This document shows, in pieces, positions 36,457 to 46,546 of a stretch of 64,000 nt of DNA (the first letter of the stretch is position 1; the number at the start of each line of letters is the position of its first letter). Position numbers and translations under genes: made by a program. Below the pieces are notes generated by a model that had not been told where the DNA came from, made no database searches, and worked only from the letters and a program-made list of their open reading frames with translations. This DNA comes from Flavobacterium aerium (GTDB taxonomy: Bacteria > Bacteroidota > Bacteroidia > Flavobacteriales > Flavobacteriaceae): the NCBI RefSeq assembly GCF_030766725.1, contig NZ_JARQWR010000006.1, positions 209,533 to 273,532 of the forward strand. Direction: 5' to 3'.

Positions 36457-37563
36457 ATGAAAAATAATTTATTCAAAACATTCACATTTACCATTTCAAC
36501 ACTGCTAATCATTCTTTTAAGTAGTTGTCATTCTTCAGAAAAGAAAGAAGAAAAAGTTCAGGACGATGCGCCAGTTGTTATTGAAACCTTTTCATTACAA
36601 AAAGAAAAATTATCATCAGAACTAAGTATGCCTGCGGAACTAATTAGTTTTCAGGAAGTAGATTTATATGCGAAAGTAAGTAGCTATGTAAAAGATCTAA
36701 AAGTAGATATTGGATCAAAGGTAACGAAAGGTCAATTGTTAATTGCTTTGGAAGCCCCAGAGATTAGTTCGCAATTAGCCGCGGCAGCATCCCGCTTGAA
36801 ATCACAAGAGGCGGTGTATACAGCAAGTAAAAGTAACTATGACCGTTTATTCGAAACGAGTAAGGTAGAGGGAACAGTTGCAAAAAATGATATTGATCAG
36901 GCAATTGCTCGAAAAAATTCGGATTTAGCACAATATGAAGCAGCCAAAGCGAATTACAAAGAAATTACAAATGTGAAGAGTTATCTTGAAATCAGAGCAC
37001 CATTTGATGGAATCGTAACCGCAAGAAATGTAAATCTAGGTGCTTTTGTTGGACCATCAGGCAATGGATCTGTACTTCCATTATTAAAAGTTCAGGATCA
37101 GAAGAAATTAAGATTAGCGGTATCTATTCCAGAAATTTATACAGGATATTTAGCACAAGGACAAGAGATGAGTTTCACCGTGAAATCTGTTCAAAATGTA
37201 GTGTTTAAAGCAGTAATCCAACGTATGGCAGGTGCATTAGATCTTAAACTACGCTCTGAACGTGTAGAAATGGATGTATTAAATAAAGATAACAACTTAT
37301 TACCAGGAATGGTAGCAGAAGTTAAATTACCTTTAACGGCAAAAGATAGTGCCTTTGTTGTACCAAGAACAGCCGTAGTCAATTCGGCAGAAGGAGTATT
37401 TGTAATTCAAGTTCAGAATAATGAAACCAAAAGAGTAATGGTTCAATTGGGAAGAACGATAGAAGATAAAGTAGAGATTTATGGACCAATTGCTTTAAAC
37501 GACCAATTGGTTACTTTAGCAACTGAAGAAATTCGAGACGGAACAAAAATAAAAACTAAATAA
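36457..37563 (+). CDS. RND periplasmic adaptor lipoprotein
   Basis: 368 residues. Lipoprotein signal ending LIILLSSC (Cys24), then HlyD/AcrA-type modules: biotinyl-lipoyl half (VDLYAKVSSYVKDLKVDIGSKVTKGQLL), a helical hairpin (about 105-160) and the second lipoyl half (LEIRAPFDGIVTARNVNLGAFVG), then beta-barrel and membrane-proximal domains. Links the RND pump to TolC. Last gene of the operon, 7 bases after the permease; terminator at 37619-37640. Confidence 0.93.
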   Translation: MKNNLFKTFTFTISTLLIILLSSCHSSEKKEEKVQDDAPVVIETFSLQKEKLSSELSMPAELISFQEVDLYAKVSSYVKDLKVDIGSKVTKGQLLIALEAPEISSQLAAAASRLKSQEAVYTASKSNYDRLFETSKVEGTVAKNDIDQAIARKNSDLAQYEAAKANYKEITNVKSYLEIRAPFDGIVTARNVNLGAFVGPSGNGSVLPLLKVQDQKKLRLAVSIPEIYTGYLAQGQEMSFTVKSVQNVVFKAVIQRMAGALDLKLRSERVEMDVLNKDNNLLPGMVAEVKLPLTAKDSAFVVPRTAVVNSAEGVFVIQVQNNETKRVMVQLGRTIEDKVEIYGPIALNDQLVTLATEEIRDGTKIKTK

Positions 37564-37618
37564 GCAAGGGAAGCGCGCACAAAGATTGTGAATACAATCA
37601 AAATGGAGTGGAAAGAAA

Positions 37619-37646
37619 AACGGGGCATTAGCCCCGTTTTTTGTTT
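37619..37646 (+). terminator. Terminator after adaptor gene
   Basis: AACGGGGC and GCCCCGTT pair around ATTA and continue into TTTTTGTTTG. The stem also faces the convergent HAD gene at 37660. Confidence 0.85.
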
Positions 37647-37659
37647 GTATATAAAAATA

Positions 37660-38496
37660 TTATATCGCACTTTTTCTTAAAGTAGCCGTAGATTCTACGG
37701 TTTCAATCATCTCTTCTAGTACTACAACTACACCATTCTCATCATTTGATTTTGTGACAAATCGAGCCGCTTCGATAATAGCAGGATGCGCATTCTCCAT
37801 GGCATAACTGTAATAGGCTTCTCCCATCATTTCCAAGTCATTTAGATAATCACCAAAAACCATGGTTTGATCCGCAGTAAGGTCTAATTTTTCTTGTAAT
37901 ACCCTCAAAGCAGTTCCTTTATTCGCTAATTTATGCGATAAGTCCAACCAGATGTCTCCCGAAACTTTAACCTGTATTTCGTTTTCCATCTCCTTGAAAT
38001 AGGTATAACTGTTTTTTTCTGAACCTTCTAAATCACAAATTGTAATTTTTAAAAAATCATCATCCGGAAGAACAGTAAGATCTTCCAATATTTCAAATTT
38101 TCTATAATGTTGATTCAAGCTATGAACAAAATCTTTATCAGTACTTTCAATATAAGCATTCTTTTTTCCGCAAAGAATAGTATAAATTCCGGGAATCTGT
38201 TTCGTTTTTTTAAGCAACTTAACCACTGTAATTGGATCCAAAGACTGCATTAAAAGTTCTTCTCCTTTGTAAAGAATATAACTTCCATTTTCAGCAACAA
38301 AAACCATTTCATTTTTGATGGATTCAAATTGTTTTAGAAGACTAAATAATTGACGTCCGCTTGCCGCTGCAAAAGTAATTCCTTGTGCATTCATTCGCTC
38401 AAATAGAGGGAAGAAATCGGCGGTTAATTCACCGTTGGAATTCAATAAGGTACCATCCATATCGGAGGCTACTAGTTTTATATCGGATAAATTCAT
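37660..38496 (-). CDS. Cof-type HAD hydrolase
   Basis: 278 residues, HAD superfamily IIB (Cof) phosphatase. Motif I is SDMDGTLLNS with D12 and D14; motif II/III and the C-terminal motif GDYLNDLEMM are present; a Cof-type cap domain (about 85-190) sits in the middle. Such enzymes dephosphorylate sugar phosphates or cofactors. Specific substrate unknown. The -7 element ends 4 bases before the ATG, so the mRNA is probably leaderless. Confidence 0.9.
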   Translation of the reverse strand: MNLSDIKLVASDMDGTLLNSNGELTADFFPLFERMNAQGITFAAASGRQLFSLLKQFESIKNEMVFVAENGSYILYKGEELLMQSLDPITVVKLLKKTKQIPGIYTILCGKKNAYIESTDKDFVHSLNQHYRKFEILEDLTVLPDDDFLKITICDLEGSEKNSYTYFKEMENEIQVKVSGDIWLDLSHKLANKGTALRVLQEKLDLTADQTMVFGDYLNDLEMMGEAYYSYAMENAHPAIIEAARFVTKSNDENGVVVVLEEMIETVESTATLRKSAI

Positions 38497-38500
38497 GGTG

Positions 38501-38508
38501 CAAATTTA
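38501..38508 (-). promoter_or_regulatory. -7 element of Cof hydrolase gene, predicted leaderless
   Basis: Minus strand reads TAAATTTG-CACC-ATG: an exact TAnnTTTG ending 4 bases before the start codon. Confidence 0.55.
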
Positions 38509-38562
38509 CAGCATCTGGGTTAAAAATCTATTTTATTATGTCAATTTTAGCTTATTTGAAGA

Positions 38563-40440
38563 TTATGAAACGTTTAAATTCAATTGCTCTTCTGAAGGAT
38601 TCAAATATAAATTTTCATTTGTAACTTCTCTATCGGCTTGCATAATTCGTTCCAATTCTTCAATATTCTTACGCGCTGCATTGATGTATTCGTCATTGTC
38701 CCGTATACTGGAAAGATATTTTAATGTACGCTCATCATGAATGAAAAATGTTTCTGCCGATTTTGCAATTGCTTGCGTAGGATGCCCCAATATTTTTAAG
38801 GCATCTATTCCCAAACGCAAACTCGTATCAAAAGTTTCTCGGTAGATGTGCATTATTCCGGCATTCATCAAATTATAAGCGTCATTTCTATTGGTGGAGC
38901 GAACCAAAATATAGAGATGAGGAAAATGTTTCTTAACGGTTTCAATCATCGATAAACGTTTTTCTTCATCACTAATAGCAATAACAATAATTTGTGCTTT
39001 ATGCGCTCCTGCAATTTCTAATAAATCAAAACGAGTGGCATCACCATAATATACTTTTAATCCCATGCGACGTAGAAAGTCTACATTGTCACTATCGATA
39101 TCCAATACCGTAGTTCCAATATTATTGGCTCTTAAAAAACGACCCACTGTAGTTCCAAAATGACCATAACCAGCAATAATAACGGGATTATCTTCTTCTT
39201 CTATATCGCTTTCTCGTTCTATCGTTACTACCTTTTTTTGCTGACACAATCGCGGTAGGATTAATTTGTCATTCAACATCATAATCAGTGGGGTGAAAGC
39301 CATACTAATAGCCACTACTGCAATTAAACTATCGGTTATCTCTTTCGACAAAATTTCCTGTTGTGAGGAGAAACTCAATAATACAAAAGCAAATTCTCCT
39401 ATTTGAGATAAACCAAAACTAAAAATAGAATTTTGGGCATTTCGAATCTTAAATATTCTACCAATACCAAATAAAACGAGCGCTTTAATAAGCATTAAAC
39501 CCGCTACTAAACCCAGTATTAATAAAGGTTTGGTTAAAATTAATTGGAAATCGATGGAAGCACCTACAGCAATAAAGAATAATCCTAATAGCAACCCTTT
39601 GAAAGGATCAATAGCACTTTCCAATTCATGTCGGTATTCACTATTGGCTAATACAACACCCGCTAAGAATGCCCCTAAAGCAGGACTTAGACCAACGGCA
39701 GACATTAATATGGTTATTCCAATAATCAACAATAGGGCTGCTGCGGTAAACATTTCTCGCATCCCTGTTTTTGCCATAATTCGGAAAATAGGACGTACAA
39801 GATATTTCCCAATGATAACCACTAAGGTAACGGAAGCAAATACAATCAAAGTTTGAATCCAAGGAGCAAATGCATTGATTGAAAAATTGGAAGCACTTGT
39901 AACTGCTTGCCCCACTTGAACCTTATTAGTTAATAACGGGAATATTGCAAGCATTGGGATTACGGCAATATCTTGAAACAGTAATACAGCAAATGAACTT
40001 TGCCCAGCTTCGGATTTCATTAGTCCTTTTTCATGAAGAGACTGCATCACAATGGCGGTAGAAGAGATTGAAACAATCATCCCTAGCGCAAGAGCTTGCT
40101 TCCATTCGATGTTAAAGAATAAAGCAATACTACTAATGATCAAAGTTGTGGTTAATACTTGTAAACCACCCATTCCCAATATTGTTTTTCGTATTTTCCA
40201 TAAACGAGCAGGCTGTAATTCCAGTCCAATCACAAATAACATCATGACTACACCAAATTCAGCAAAATGCATAATATCATGTCCTTCTACACCGATAAAT
40301 TCAAGACAAAAGGGCCCAATCAATATTCCGGCAATTAAATAACCTAAAACCGACCCTAATGCCATTTTTTTAGCTATTGGAACCATAATAACGGCAGCAG
40401 CTAAGTAAATCATAGCCTGAAAAAGAAATGTTTCTTTCAT
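38563..40440 (-). CDS. Kef-type cation:proton antiporter with TrkA-N domain
   Basis: 625 residues, CPA2 family. About 12-13 transmembrane helices (1-385; GMIVSISSTAIVMQSLHEKG is the Kef-like cation-binding region) followed by a cytoplasmic RCK/TrkA-N Rossmann domain (VIIAGYGHFGTTVGRFLRANN, about 415-540) that in Kef proteins gates potassium efflux by binding glutathione or nucleotides. The C-terminal 80 residues are charged. Probably potassium/proton exchange in pH or electrophile stress. No ancillary KefF-like gene lies next to it. Monocistronic. Confidence 0.9.
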   Translation of the reverse strand: MKETFLFQAMIYLAAAVIMVPIAKKMALGSVLGYLIAGILIGPFCLEFIGVEGHDIMHFAEFGVVMMLFVIGLELQPARLWKIRKTILGMGGLQVLTTTLIISSIALFFNIEWKQALALGMIVSISSTAIVMQSLHEKGLMKSEAGQSSFAVLLFQDIAVIPMLAIFPLLTNKVQVGQAVTSASNFSINAFAPWIQTLIVFASVTLVVIIGKYLVRPIFRIMAKTGMREMFTAAALLLIIGITILMSAVGLSPALGAFLAGVVLANSEYRHELESAIDPFKGLLLGLFFIAVGASIDFQLILTKPLLILGLVAGLMLIKALVLFGIGRIFKIRNAQNSIFSFGLSQIGEFAFVLLSFSSQQEILSKEITDSLIAVVAISMAFTPLIMMLNDKLILPRLCQQKKVVTIERESDIEEEDNPVIIAGYGHFGTTVGRFLRANNIGTTVLDIDSDNVDFLRRMGLKVYYGDATRFDLLEIAGAHKAQIIVIAISDEEKRLSMIETVKKHFPHLYILVRSTNRNDAYNLMNAGIMHIYRETFDTSLRLGIDALKILGHPTQAIAKSAETFFIHDERTLKYLSSIRDNDEYINAARKNIEELERIMQADREVTNENLYLNPSEEQLNLNVS

Positions 40441-40586
40441 AGATTTTATGGATTAAGTGAAGTTATTGTCTTATAAAAGTAAAAAATAAACACCGATAAT
40501 AATTAATGTTTTTTGTTTCTAAATGAAATTAGACTCCAATGTTTTTACGTATTGAAGTCTAATTATAATTTTAAAATAAGCTGTTG

Positions 40587-42002
40587 TTATTGCCATCCAC
40601 CACCTAAAGAGCGGTACAAGTCTACGACAGCGTTAAGTTGTTGTTTTTTTAAGGAAGCCAAATCAAGTTCGCTTTGCAACACATTACTTTGTGCTGTGAT
40701 AACTTCAAGATAATTAGCCATACCATTTTTGAAAAGCAAATCGGCATTTGTGGTTGCTTTCTGTAAAGTAGTAGTACGCGTTTGGGCAAAATCTAGTTGA
40801 GATTTTAATTTCTCGACTTTAGCCAAAGCATCCGAAACTTCTCCAACTGCAATTAGTACAGATTGTCGGAATTGTAATACCGTTTTTTCACGTTCCACTT
40901 TTGCAATCTCATATTGAGTACGCAATTGTTTACGTTGTAATAATGGCTGTGCCACAGCGCCGGCAACCGTTCCAAATAAAGAAGCAGGAATATTAAACCA
41001 ATTACTAGACTCAAATGAATTCACACCACCAGAAGCCGTAATATTCAAAGAAGGATACATAGAAGCCTTAGTAATTCCTACTTTTGCATTAGCAATATTT
41101 AAAGCCAATTCATGACTTCTTACATCAGGTCTGCGACTTACAATGGCAGAAGGTAAACCAGTAGATAAATTTTCAGGAATTTTAATTCCATCCAAATCCG
41201 TAGTACGTTCCACCGCAGTAGGCAATGAACCTGCTAGAATACTCAATGCATTTTCTTGAATAATAATATTTTGTTCCAATAGAGGAACCAACTGAGCTGC
41301 TACTAATTGTTGTGCTTCTGCTTGTTGAACGGATAATGAAGTAACCTGACCTGCATCATATTGTAATTTAATGATGAACAAAGTGTTGGTGTTTAAAGCC
41401 AAGTTTTTCTTTGCAATTGCCAACTGAGCATCTAGCATCAATAAGTTATAATACCCTTGTGAAACTTGAGAAACGATATTAGTCTGTATTACTTTTCGTG
41501 CTTCCGTAGTTTGTAAATAAGTCGCTAAAGCTCCTTTTTTCTGGTTACGGATTTTACCCCAAATGTCAGCTTCCCATGAAAGCGTTAGATTTGCATTGTA
41601 ATCTTCCACATGGCTTTTACCTAGAAACTGACTTGTACTTAATCCATTCAAACTATTTTCAGAAGGACTATTTGAGTTGGCTGTAACACCCAATCTCAAT
41701 TCAGGAACATTTCCCCATTTTGTTTGTTTGAACTGTAATTCTGAAGCCTCAATATTTTTTAATGCAATCTGCATATCATAATTACGTACAATAGCACTAT
41801 CAATCAATTTTTGAAGCGTAGTTTCAGTAAAGAAACTTTTCCATTTTATATCAGCAATACTACTCGTATCACTTACGGTTGTATTTCTAAAGTTGGTTGG
41901 TAATTCTGCTTGAGGAGTGGCAATATCTTTTGACACTTTACAAGCATTAAAAACTGTAACAACTAAGAAGAGTACAATGTATTTAGTTATATTTTTTTTC
42001 AT
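40587..42002 (-). CDS. OprM/NodT-type outer-membrane efflux lipoprotein
   Basis: 471 residues, lipoprotein signal ending LVVTVFNAC (Cys21). The two halves have the NodT/OprM type: IADIKWKSFFTETTLQKLID at the front, VSQGYYNLLMLDAQLAIAKKNL and DVRSHELALNIANAKVGITKASMYPSLNI, ending ALAKVEKLKSQLDFAQTR...NGMANYLEVITAQSNVL...AVVDLYRSLGGGWQ. It forms the outer channel of the pump encoded with the RND permease (42067) and adaptor (45261) upstream, order adaptor-RND-OprM. A hairpin lies in the gap to the RND gene. Confidence 0.93.
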   Translation of the reverse strand: MKKNITKYIVLFLVVTVFNACKVSKDIATPQAELPTNFRNTTVSDTSSIADIKWKSFFTETTLQKLIDSAIVRNYDMQIALKNIEASELQFKQTKWGNVPELRLGVTANSNSPSENSLNGLSTSQFLGKSHVEDYNANLTLSWEADIWGKIRNQKKGALATYLQTTEARKVIQTNIVSQVSQGYYNLLMLDAQLAIAKKNLALNTNTLFIIKLQYDAGQVTSLSVQQAEAQQLVAAQLVPLLEQNIIIQENALSILAGSLPTAVERTTDLDGIKIPENLSTGLPSAIVSRRPDVRSHELALNIANAKVGITKASMYPSLNITASGGVNSFESSNWFNIPASLFGTVAGAVAQPLLQRKQLRTQYEIAKVEREKTVLQFRQSVLIAVGEVSDALAKVEKLKSQLDFAQTRTTTLQKATTNADLLFKNGMANYLEVITAQSNVLQSELDLASLKKQQLNAVVDLYRSLGGGWQ

Positions 42003-42017
42003 TGTGTATCATTTGTG

Positions 42018-42060
42018 TTATAGAGTTCCTCCATGTAGGAGGAACTCTATAATTTTTTTT
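42018..42060 (+). terminator. Strong hairpin between RND and OprM genes
   Basis: A perfect 15-base stem (arms 42018-42032 and 42038-42052, loop ATGTA) followed on the plus strand by T8. In plus-strand RNA it is a textbook terminator, but the genes on both sides run on the minus strand, where the stem is not followed by a T run. It may therefore shape mRNA stability or ratio within the operon, or stop antisense transcription. Confidence 0.7.
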
Positions 42061-42066
42061 GAATGA

Positions 42067-45000
42067 TTATTGTCTATCCGATAAAGTCTCTTCGTTGTGG
42101 ATCACTGCAATTGGTTTTTTTCCGACCTTTTCTTGTAAGTATTGGAAAATAATGAACAATACAGGAATAATGAATAATCCAAGGATTACTCCGGATAACA
42201 TACCTCCGGCAGCACCAATACTAATAGAGTGGTTACCTAGAGCAGATGGTCCAGTAGCACGCATCATTGGGATTAATCCCACAACAAATGCTAATGAAGT
42301 CATGATAATAGGACGTAAACGTAATTTGGCTGCTTCTAGAGACGCGGCTAATAATGTTTTACCTGCACGTCTTCGCTGTACCGCAAATTCGACAATCAGA
42401 ATTGCATTCTTGGCGAGTAATCCAATCAGCATGACTAAGGCAACTTGTACATAGATATTATTCTCAATTCCAGTTAATCCAATGGCTAAGAATACTCCAA
42501 ATATACCTGTTGGAATAGATAAGATTACGGCTATCGGAAGAATGTAACTCTCGTATTGAGCCGCTAATAAGAAATAAATAAAGAGTAAACTCAATCCAAA
42601 AATAATAGCCGATTGACCACCTGAAGTAATCTCTTCTTTTGTCATACCAGAAAATTCATAAGAATATCCAGAAGGTAATTGCTGTGCAGCTACTTCTTCA
42701 ACAGCTCGGATAGCATCCCCAGAACTATATCCTGGTTTTGCAATGGCATTGATTCCAATAGAGTTAAACAAATTGTAACGAGAAGCCGTTTCAGGACCAT
42801 ACACACGTTTTAGTTTTACTAAAGTGTTAATCGGCACACGATCTCCCAATCTGTTTTTTACAAAAATGGCATCCATTGCTGCAGGATTCGTACGATCCGT
42901 TTTGTCTGCTTGAAGCATAACACGATAATATTTACCAAAACGGTTGAAATCGGATGCCTGAGCACTACCAAAATACGCCTGCATAGTTTGCAAAATATCT
43001 TTGTTATTGACGCTCAATTGTGCTGCTTTTACTTCATCTACTTCCATTTCCAATTGTGGATAATCGGCTCTGAATGTTGAGAATGCAAAAGCAATCTCTG
43101 GACGTTTCATTAATTCCCCAATGAAGTTTGTAGAAACACCACTGAACTTATCTAATTTTCCACCACTACGATCTTGTAGTACTAAATCCAAACCATCCAC
43201 ATTACTAAAACCAGGAACAGTAGGGAAGGTGAATACGAAGAAATTGGCTCCTTTAATAGTTGCTAATTTTCCACGAATATCATCCATGATGCCATTAATA
43301 TCTTTAATATCACCTCTTTCTTTGGTTGGTTTTAAAAGTACAAAAGCAACACCCGCAGATGGACTCGTTGATTGAGTTAAAATATTAAAACCAGAAAGTA
43401 CATTCAGAATTTTATTAGAAGGCATTGGTTGTAATAATTTTTCTGCTTCAAGCATTACTTCAGAAGTACGGTGTAATGAAGCTCCAGGAGGCATAGACAA
43501 CGCAATAGCAATAAAACCTTGATCCTCAGAAGGAATAAATCCAGAAGGAGTTCTGTTTACCATCCATACCGTTGCAACAATTACGGCTGCTAATCCTGTT
43601 AATCCAACCCATTTATGACGGATTAAGAAACGTAGACTTCCTACATATTTATTAGTTAATTTGTCAAAACCAGAGTTAAAACCAATAAAGAATTTCTCTT
43701 TAAAACCTTTTTTAGCCTGTGGATCTCCTTTATGCGAATGATTCTCTTTTAAGAATAAAGCCGCCAATGCAGGACTCAATGTTAAGGCATTAACTGCTGA
43801 TATAACAATTGCAATCGCTAATGTAAAAGCAAACTGTCTGTAGAATACACCTGTAGAACCTTCCATAAATCCAACGGGCAAGAATACCGCTGACATCACT
43901 AAGGTAATCGAAATAATCGCTCCCGTAATCTCACTCATTGCTGAGGTTGTAGCCGTTTTTGGGTCCATATGTTTATGTTCCATTTTTGCATGCACCGCCT
44001 CGACGACGACAATTGCATCATCGACGACAATACCAATGGCAAGTACTAAGGCGAATAAGGTCAGTAAGTTGATTGAGAAACCAAATAATGACATGAAAAA
44101 GAACGTACCTAGTATTGCAACCGGAACTGCAATGGCGGGGATTAACGTAGAACGAAAATCTTGTAAAAAGATAAATACTACAATAAATACAAGAATAAAG
44201 GCTTCTATTAAAGTTGTTTTAACTTGGTTAATCGATTGATCTAGAGCATCTTTAGTGTTATAAAGGATTAATTGTTTTACACCTTTTGGGAAATCTTTCT
44301 CTGCTTTTTTCATCAATTTGGCAATAGCAATCTGAATCTCATTAGAGTTAGATCCTGCTAATTGTACAATACCAATATTCAATCCTGATTTTCCATTGAT
44401 ACGCGTTTGACTACCATAAGTATAAGCACCGAACTCAATACGCGCTACATCTTTTAAACGTAAAATAGAACCGTCAGCATTCGCACGAATAATAATGTTT
44501 TCATATTCGGCAGGCTTATTTAATTTTCCTTTGTATTTGACAACATATTCAAAAGACTCAGTACTGCTTTCTCCGAATTTACCAGGAGCCGCTTCTAAGT
44601 TTTTATCCTGAATAGCGACCATTACCTCATTCGGTGTTAGGTTGTAAGAAGCCATTTTACTTGGATCTAACCAAACACGCATCGAGTAATCTTTACTACC
44701 ACCAAAAACACTCGCTTGACCTACACCTGGAATCCTTTTTATTTCAGGAATAATATTAATTTGAGCATAATTCGTTAAGAAAGTCTGATCATATAACTTT
44801 TCATTTTCAGTATATAAATCGACAACCATAATCAAACTGTTCTGTTGCTTAGCTGTAGTAACCCCAGCTTGTACAACCTCTGCAGGAAGTTGACTTGTTG
44901 CTTGGGCAACACGATTTTGAACATTCACCGCAGCTTGGTCAGGATCAGTGCCTAATTTGAAATATACGGTAATAACTAAGGAACCATCATTACTGGCTGT

Positions 45001-45240
45001 TGAACTCATGTAACTCATGTTTTCAACACCATTAATCGATTCTTCCAGAGAAGGAGCTACCGAACGCAATACGGTTTCAGCATTTGCTCCAGGATAGAGC
45101 GCTGTAACCTGTACGGCAGGAGGTGCAATATCTGGGAATTGTTGCAGTGGGAGTTTGAATAACCCCAAAATACCTACAATAACCAGTAAGATGGAAATAA
45201 CAGTCGCCAGTACGGGTCTGTCTATGAATTTTTTAAACAT
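42067..45240 (-). CDS. HAE1-type RND efflux permease
   Basis: 1057 residues of the AcrB/MexB hydrophobe-amphiphile efflux type. MFKKFIDRPVLATVISILLVIVG is the typical N-terminus; LQQFPDIAPPAVQVTALYPGANAETV the start of the first pore domain; the TM4 relay GIVVDDAIVVVEAVH has the D-D pair; and LRPIIMTSLAFVVGLIPMM lies in TM11-12. Works with the adaptor encoded 20 bases upstream and OprM-type channel downstream. Probably multidrug; repressed by the TetR protein at 46547-47143. Confidence 0.95.
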   Translation of the reverse strand: MFKKFIDRPVLATVISILLVIVGILGLFKLPLQQFPDIAPPAVQVTALYPGANAETVLRSVAPSLEESINGVENMSYMSSTASNDGSLVITVYFKLGTDPDQAAVNVQNRVAQATSQLPAEVVQAGVTTAKQQNSLIMVVDLYTENEKLYDQTFLTNYAQINIIPEIKRIPGVGQASVFGGSKDYSMRVWLDPSKMASYNLTPNEVMVAIQDKNLEAAPGKFGESSTESFEYVVKYKGKLNKPAEYENIIIRANADGSILRLKDVARIEFGAYTYGSQTRINGKSGLNIGIVQLAGSNSNEIQIAIAKLMKKAEKDFPKGVKQLILYNTKDALDQSINQVKTTLIEAFILVFIVVFIFLQDFRSTLIPAIAVPVAILGTFFFMSLFGFSINLLTLFALVLAIGIVVDDAIVVVEAVHAKMEHKHMDPKTATTSAMSEITGAIISITLVMSAVFLPVGFMEGSTGVFYRQFAFTLAIAIVISAVNALTLSPALAALFLKENHSHKGDPQAKKGFKEKFFIGFNSGFDKLTNKYVGSLRFLIRHKWVGLTGLAAVIVATVWMVNRTPSGFIPSEDQGFIAIALSMPPGASLHRTSEVMLEAEKLLQPMPSNKILNVLSGFNILTQSTSPSAGVAFVLLKPTKERGDIKDINGIMDDIRGKLATIKGANFFVFTFPTVPGFSNVDGLDLVLQDRSGGKLDKFSGVSTNFIGELMKRPEIAFAFSTFRADYPQLEMEVDEVKAAQLSVNNKDILQTMQAYFGSAQASDFNRFGKYYRVMLQADKTDRTNPAAMDAIFVKNRLGDRVPINTLVKLKRVYGPETASRYNLFNSIGINAIAKPGYSSGDAIRAVEEVAAQQLPSGYSYEFSGMTKEEITSGGQSAIIFGLSLLFIYFLLAAQYESYILPIAVILSIPTGIFGVFLAIGLTGIENNIYVQVALVMLIGLLAKNAILIVEFAVQRRRAGKTLLAASLEAAKLRLRPIIMTSLAFVVGLIPMMRATGPSALGNHSISIGAAGGMLSGVILGLFIIPVLFIIFQYLQEKVGKKPIAVIHNEETLSDRQ

Positions 45241-45260
45241 ATTTTTAAACTTAAAATAAA

Positions 45261-46391
45261 TTAGTTTTTAGCTATTGTTTTTTGTTCCGCTTGTGGAGTG
45301 ATAACTGTTCCTTCTTGCAAATTCTCAAATCCTTTTGATACGATACGATCTCCAGCTTTTACACCATCAGTGATTAAGTAGTCAGTTCCAGAAATACCAC
45401 CAATCGTTATAGGCATTTTGCTTACTTTATTGTCTTTACCTACTGCATAAACAAACGTTTTATCTTGAATTTCTATCGTAGCAGATTGTGGAATCAAAAT
45501 AGCAGCGTCATGTTGTAATCCCAATTGAATTTTTCCTGTATTACCAGAACGAAGTAATCCTTTTGCATTAGGGAAAGTTGCACGTAATGTTATTGCTCCC
45601 GTGTTTTTATCAAATTGTCCATCGACCATATCGATTTTACCAGTTTGAGTATATGGAGTTCCATCGGCTAAGATTAATGATACAGGAGGTAATTTTTTGA
45701 TTTTTTCATCAATTGTATTTCCTTCGTATTTTGTTTTGAAGTTAATGAAGTCATTTTCTCCAAGAGAGAAATAAGCATATACTTCTTGTACATCTGTAAG
45801 TTGAGTTAATGCTTCAACATCTGTACGGGAAACTAAACTACCTTGTTTTTTAGGTAATCGCCCAATGTAACCGTTTACAGTCGCTTTAATTAAAGTATAT
45901 CCTAAATTAATCTCAGCACTATTAACCATAGCTCTTGTTTGTTCTGTATTAGCTTTTGCAATTCTATAATTGGCTTTTGCTGCTTTCAATTGATAATCAG
46001 AAACTACTTTGTTCTCTACTAAAGGAGTTAATTTGTCCACTTCCAATTGTGCGTTAACTAATGCCGCTTCAGCTGCATGGAAATTACCCAAAGCAGTATT
46101 TAATAATTCGCGGTAGGGTAACTCATTGATTTTGAATAAAGCTTGCCCTTTTGTAACATAGGCTCCTTCATCCACTAATACTTTATCTAAATATCCATCT
46201 ACCTGTGGACGAACTTCAATGTCAACTCTTCCTTGAATCGCTGCTGGAAATTCGTTAGTCGTAGTGGCAGATACATTTCCAATACTTAATACTGGTAATG
46301 ATGGGGGTGGAGGTGTAGCATTTTTAGCTTGATCTCCGGCACATCCGTAAATGAATAGGATAATGATTGAACTTAAAATAATATTTCTCAT
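45261..46391 (-). CDS. HAE1-pump periplasmic adaptor lipoprotein
   Basis: 376 residues. Lipoprotein signal MRNIILSSIIILFIYGC (Cys17). MexA/AcrA layout: lipoyl half (VDIEVRPQVDGYLDKVLVDEGAYVTKGQ), helical hairpin, second lipoyl half (YTLIKATVNGYIGRLPKKQGSLV), then beta-barrel. First gene of the adaptor-RND-OprM operon; TTTAACnnnGTTAAG sites are at 46407-46421 and 46510-46524, upstream. Confidence 0.94.
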   Translation of the reverse strand: MRNIILSSIIILFIYGCAGDQAKNATPPPPSLPVLSIGNVSATTTNEFPAAIQGRVDIEVRPQVDGYLDKVLVDEGAYVTKGQALFKINELPYRELLNTALGNFHAAEAALVNAQLEVDKLTPLVENKVVSDYQLKAAKANYRIAKANTEQTRAMVNSAEINLGYTLIKATVNGYIGRLPKKQGSLVSRTDVEALTQLTDVQEVYAYFSLGENDFINFKTKYEGNTIDEKIKKLPPVSLILADGTPYTQTGKIDMVDGQFDKNTGAITLRATFPNAKGLLRSGNTGKIQLGLQHDAAILIPQSATIEIQDKTFVYAVGKDNKVSKMPITIGGISGTDYLITDGVKAGDRIVSKGFENLQEGTVITPQAEQKTIAKN

Positions 46392-46406
46392 ATCGTTGTT
46401 AAATTA

Positions 46407-46421
46407 TTTAATGGTGTTAAG
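46407..46421. promoter_or_regulatory. TetR operator-like palindrome 1 (pump promoter)
   Basis: TTTAATGGTGTTAAG, a near match to the palindrome TTTAACnnnGTTAAG, 16 bases before the adaptor start codon. Confidence 0.5.
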
Positions 46422-46509
46422 TAATGATTAAAAAAATACCAGCATTTTGTACTGTATTCATGTTTATAAAAGGTTAAAGTTAAGTTTGTATTATACGCTT
46501 GTTATTTAA

Positions 46510-46524
46510 TTTAACAGCGTTAAG
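46510..46524. promoter_or_regulatory. TetR operator-like palindrome 2 (pump promoter)
   Basis: TTTAACAGCGTTAAG between the end of tetR and the adaptor gene. Near-perfect inverted repeat TTAAC/GTTAA. Confidence 0.6.
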
Positions 46525-46546
46525 TAAGTAGTCAAAAAAAAGCGAC

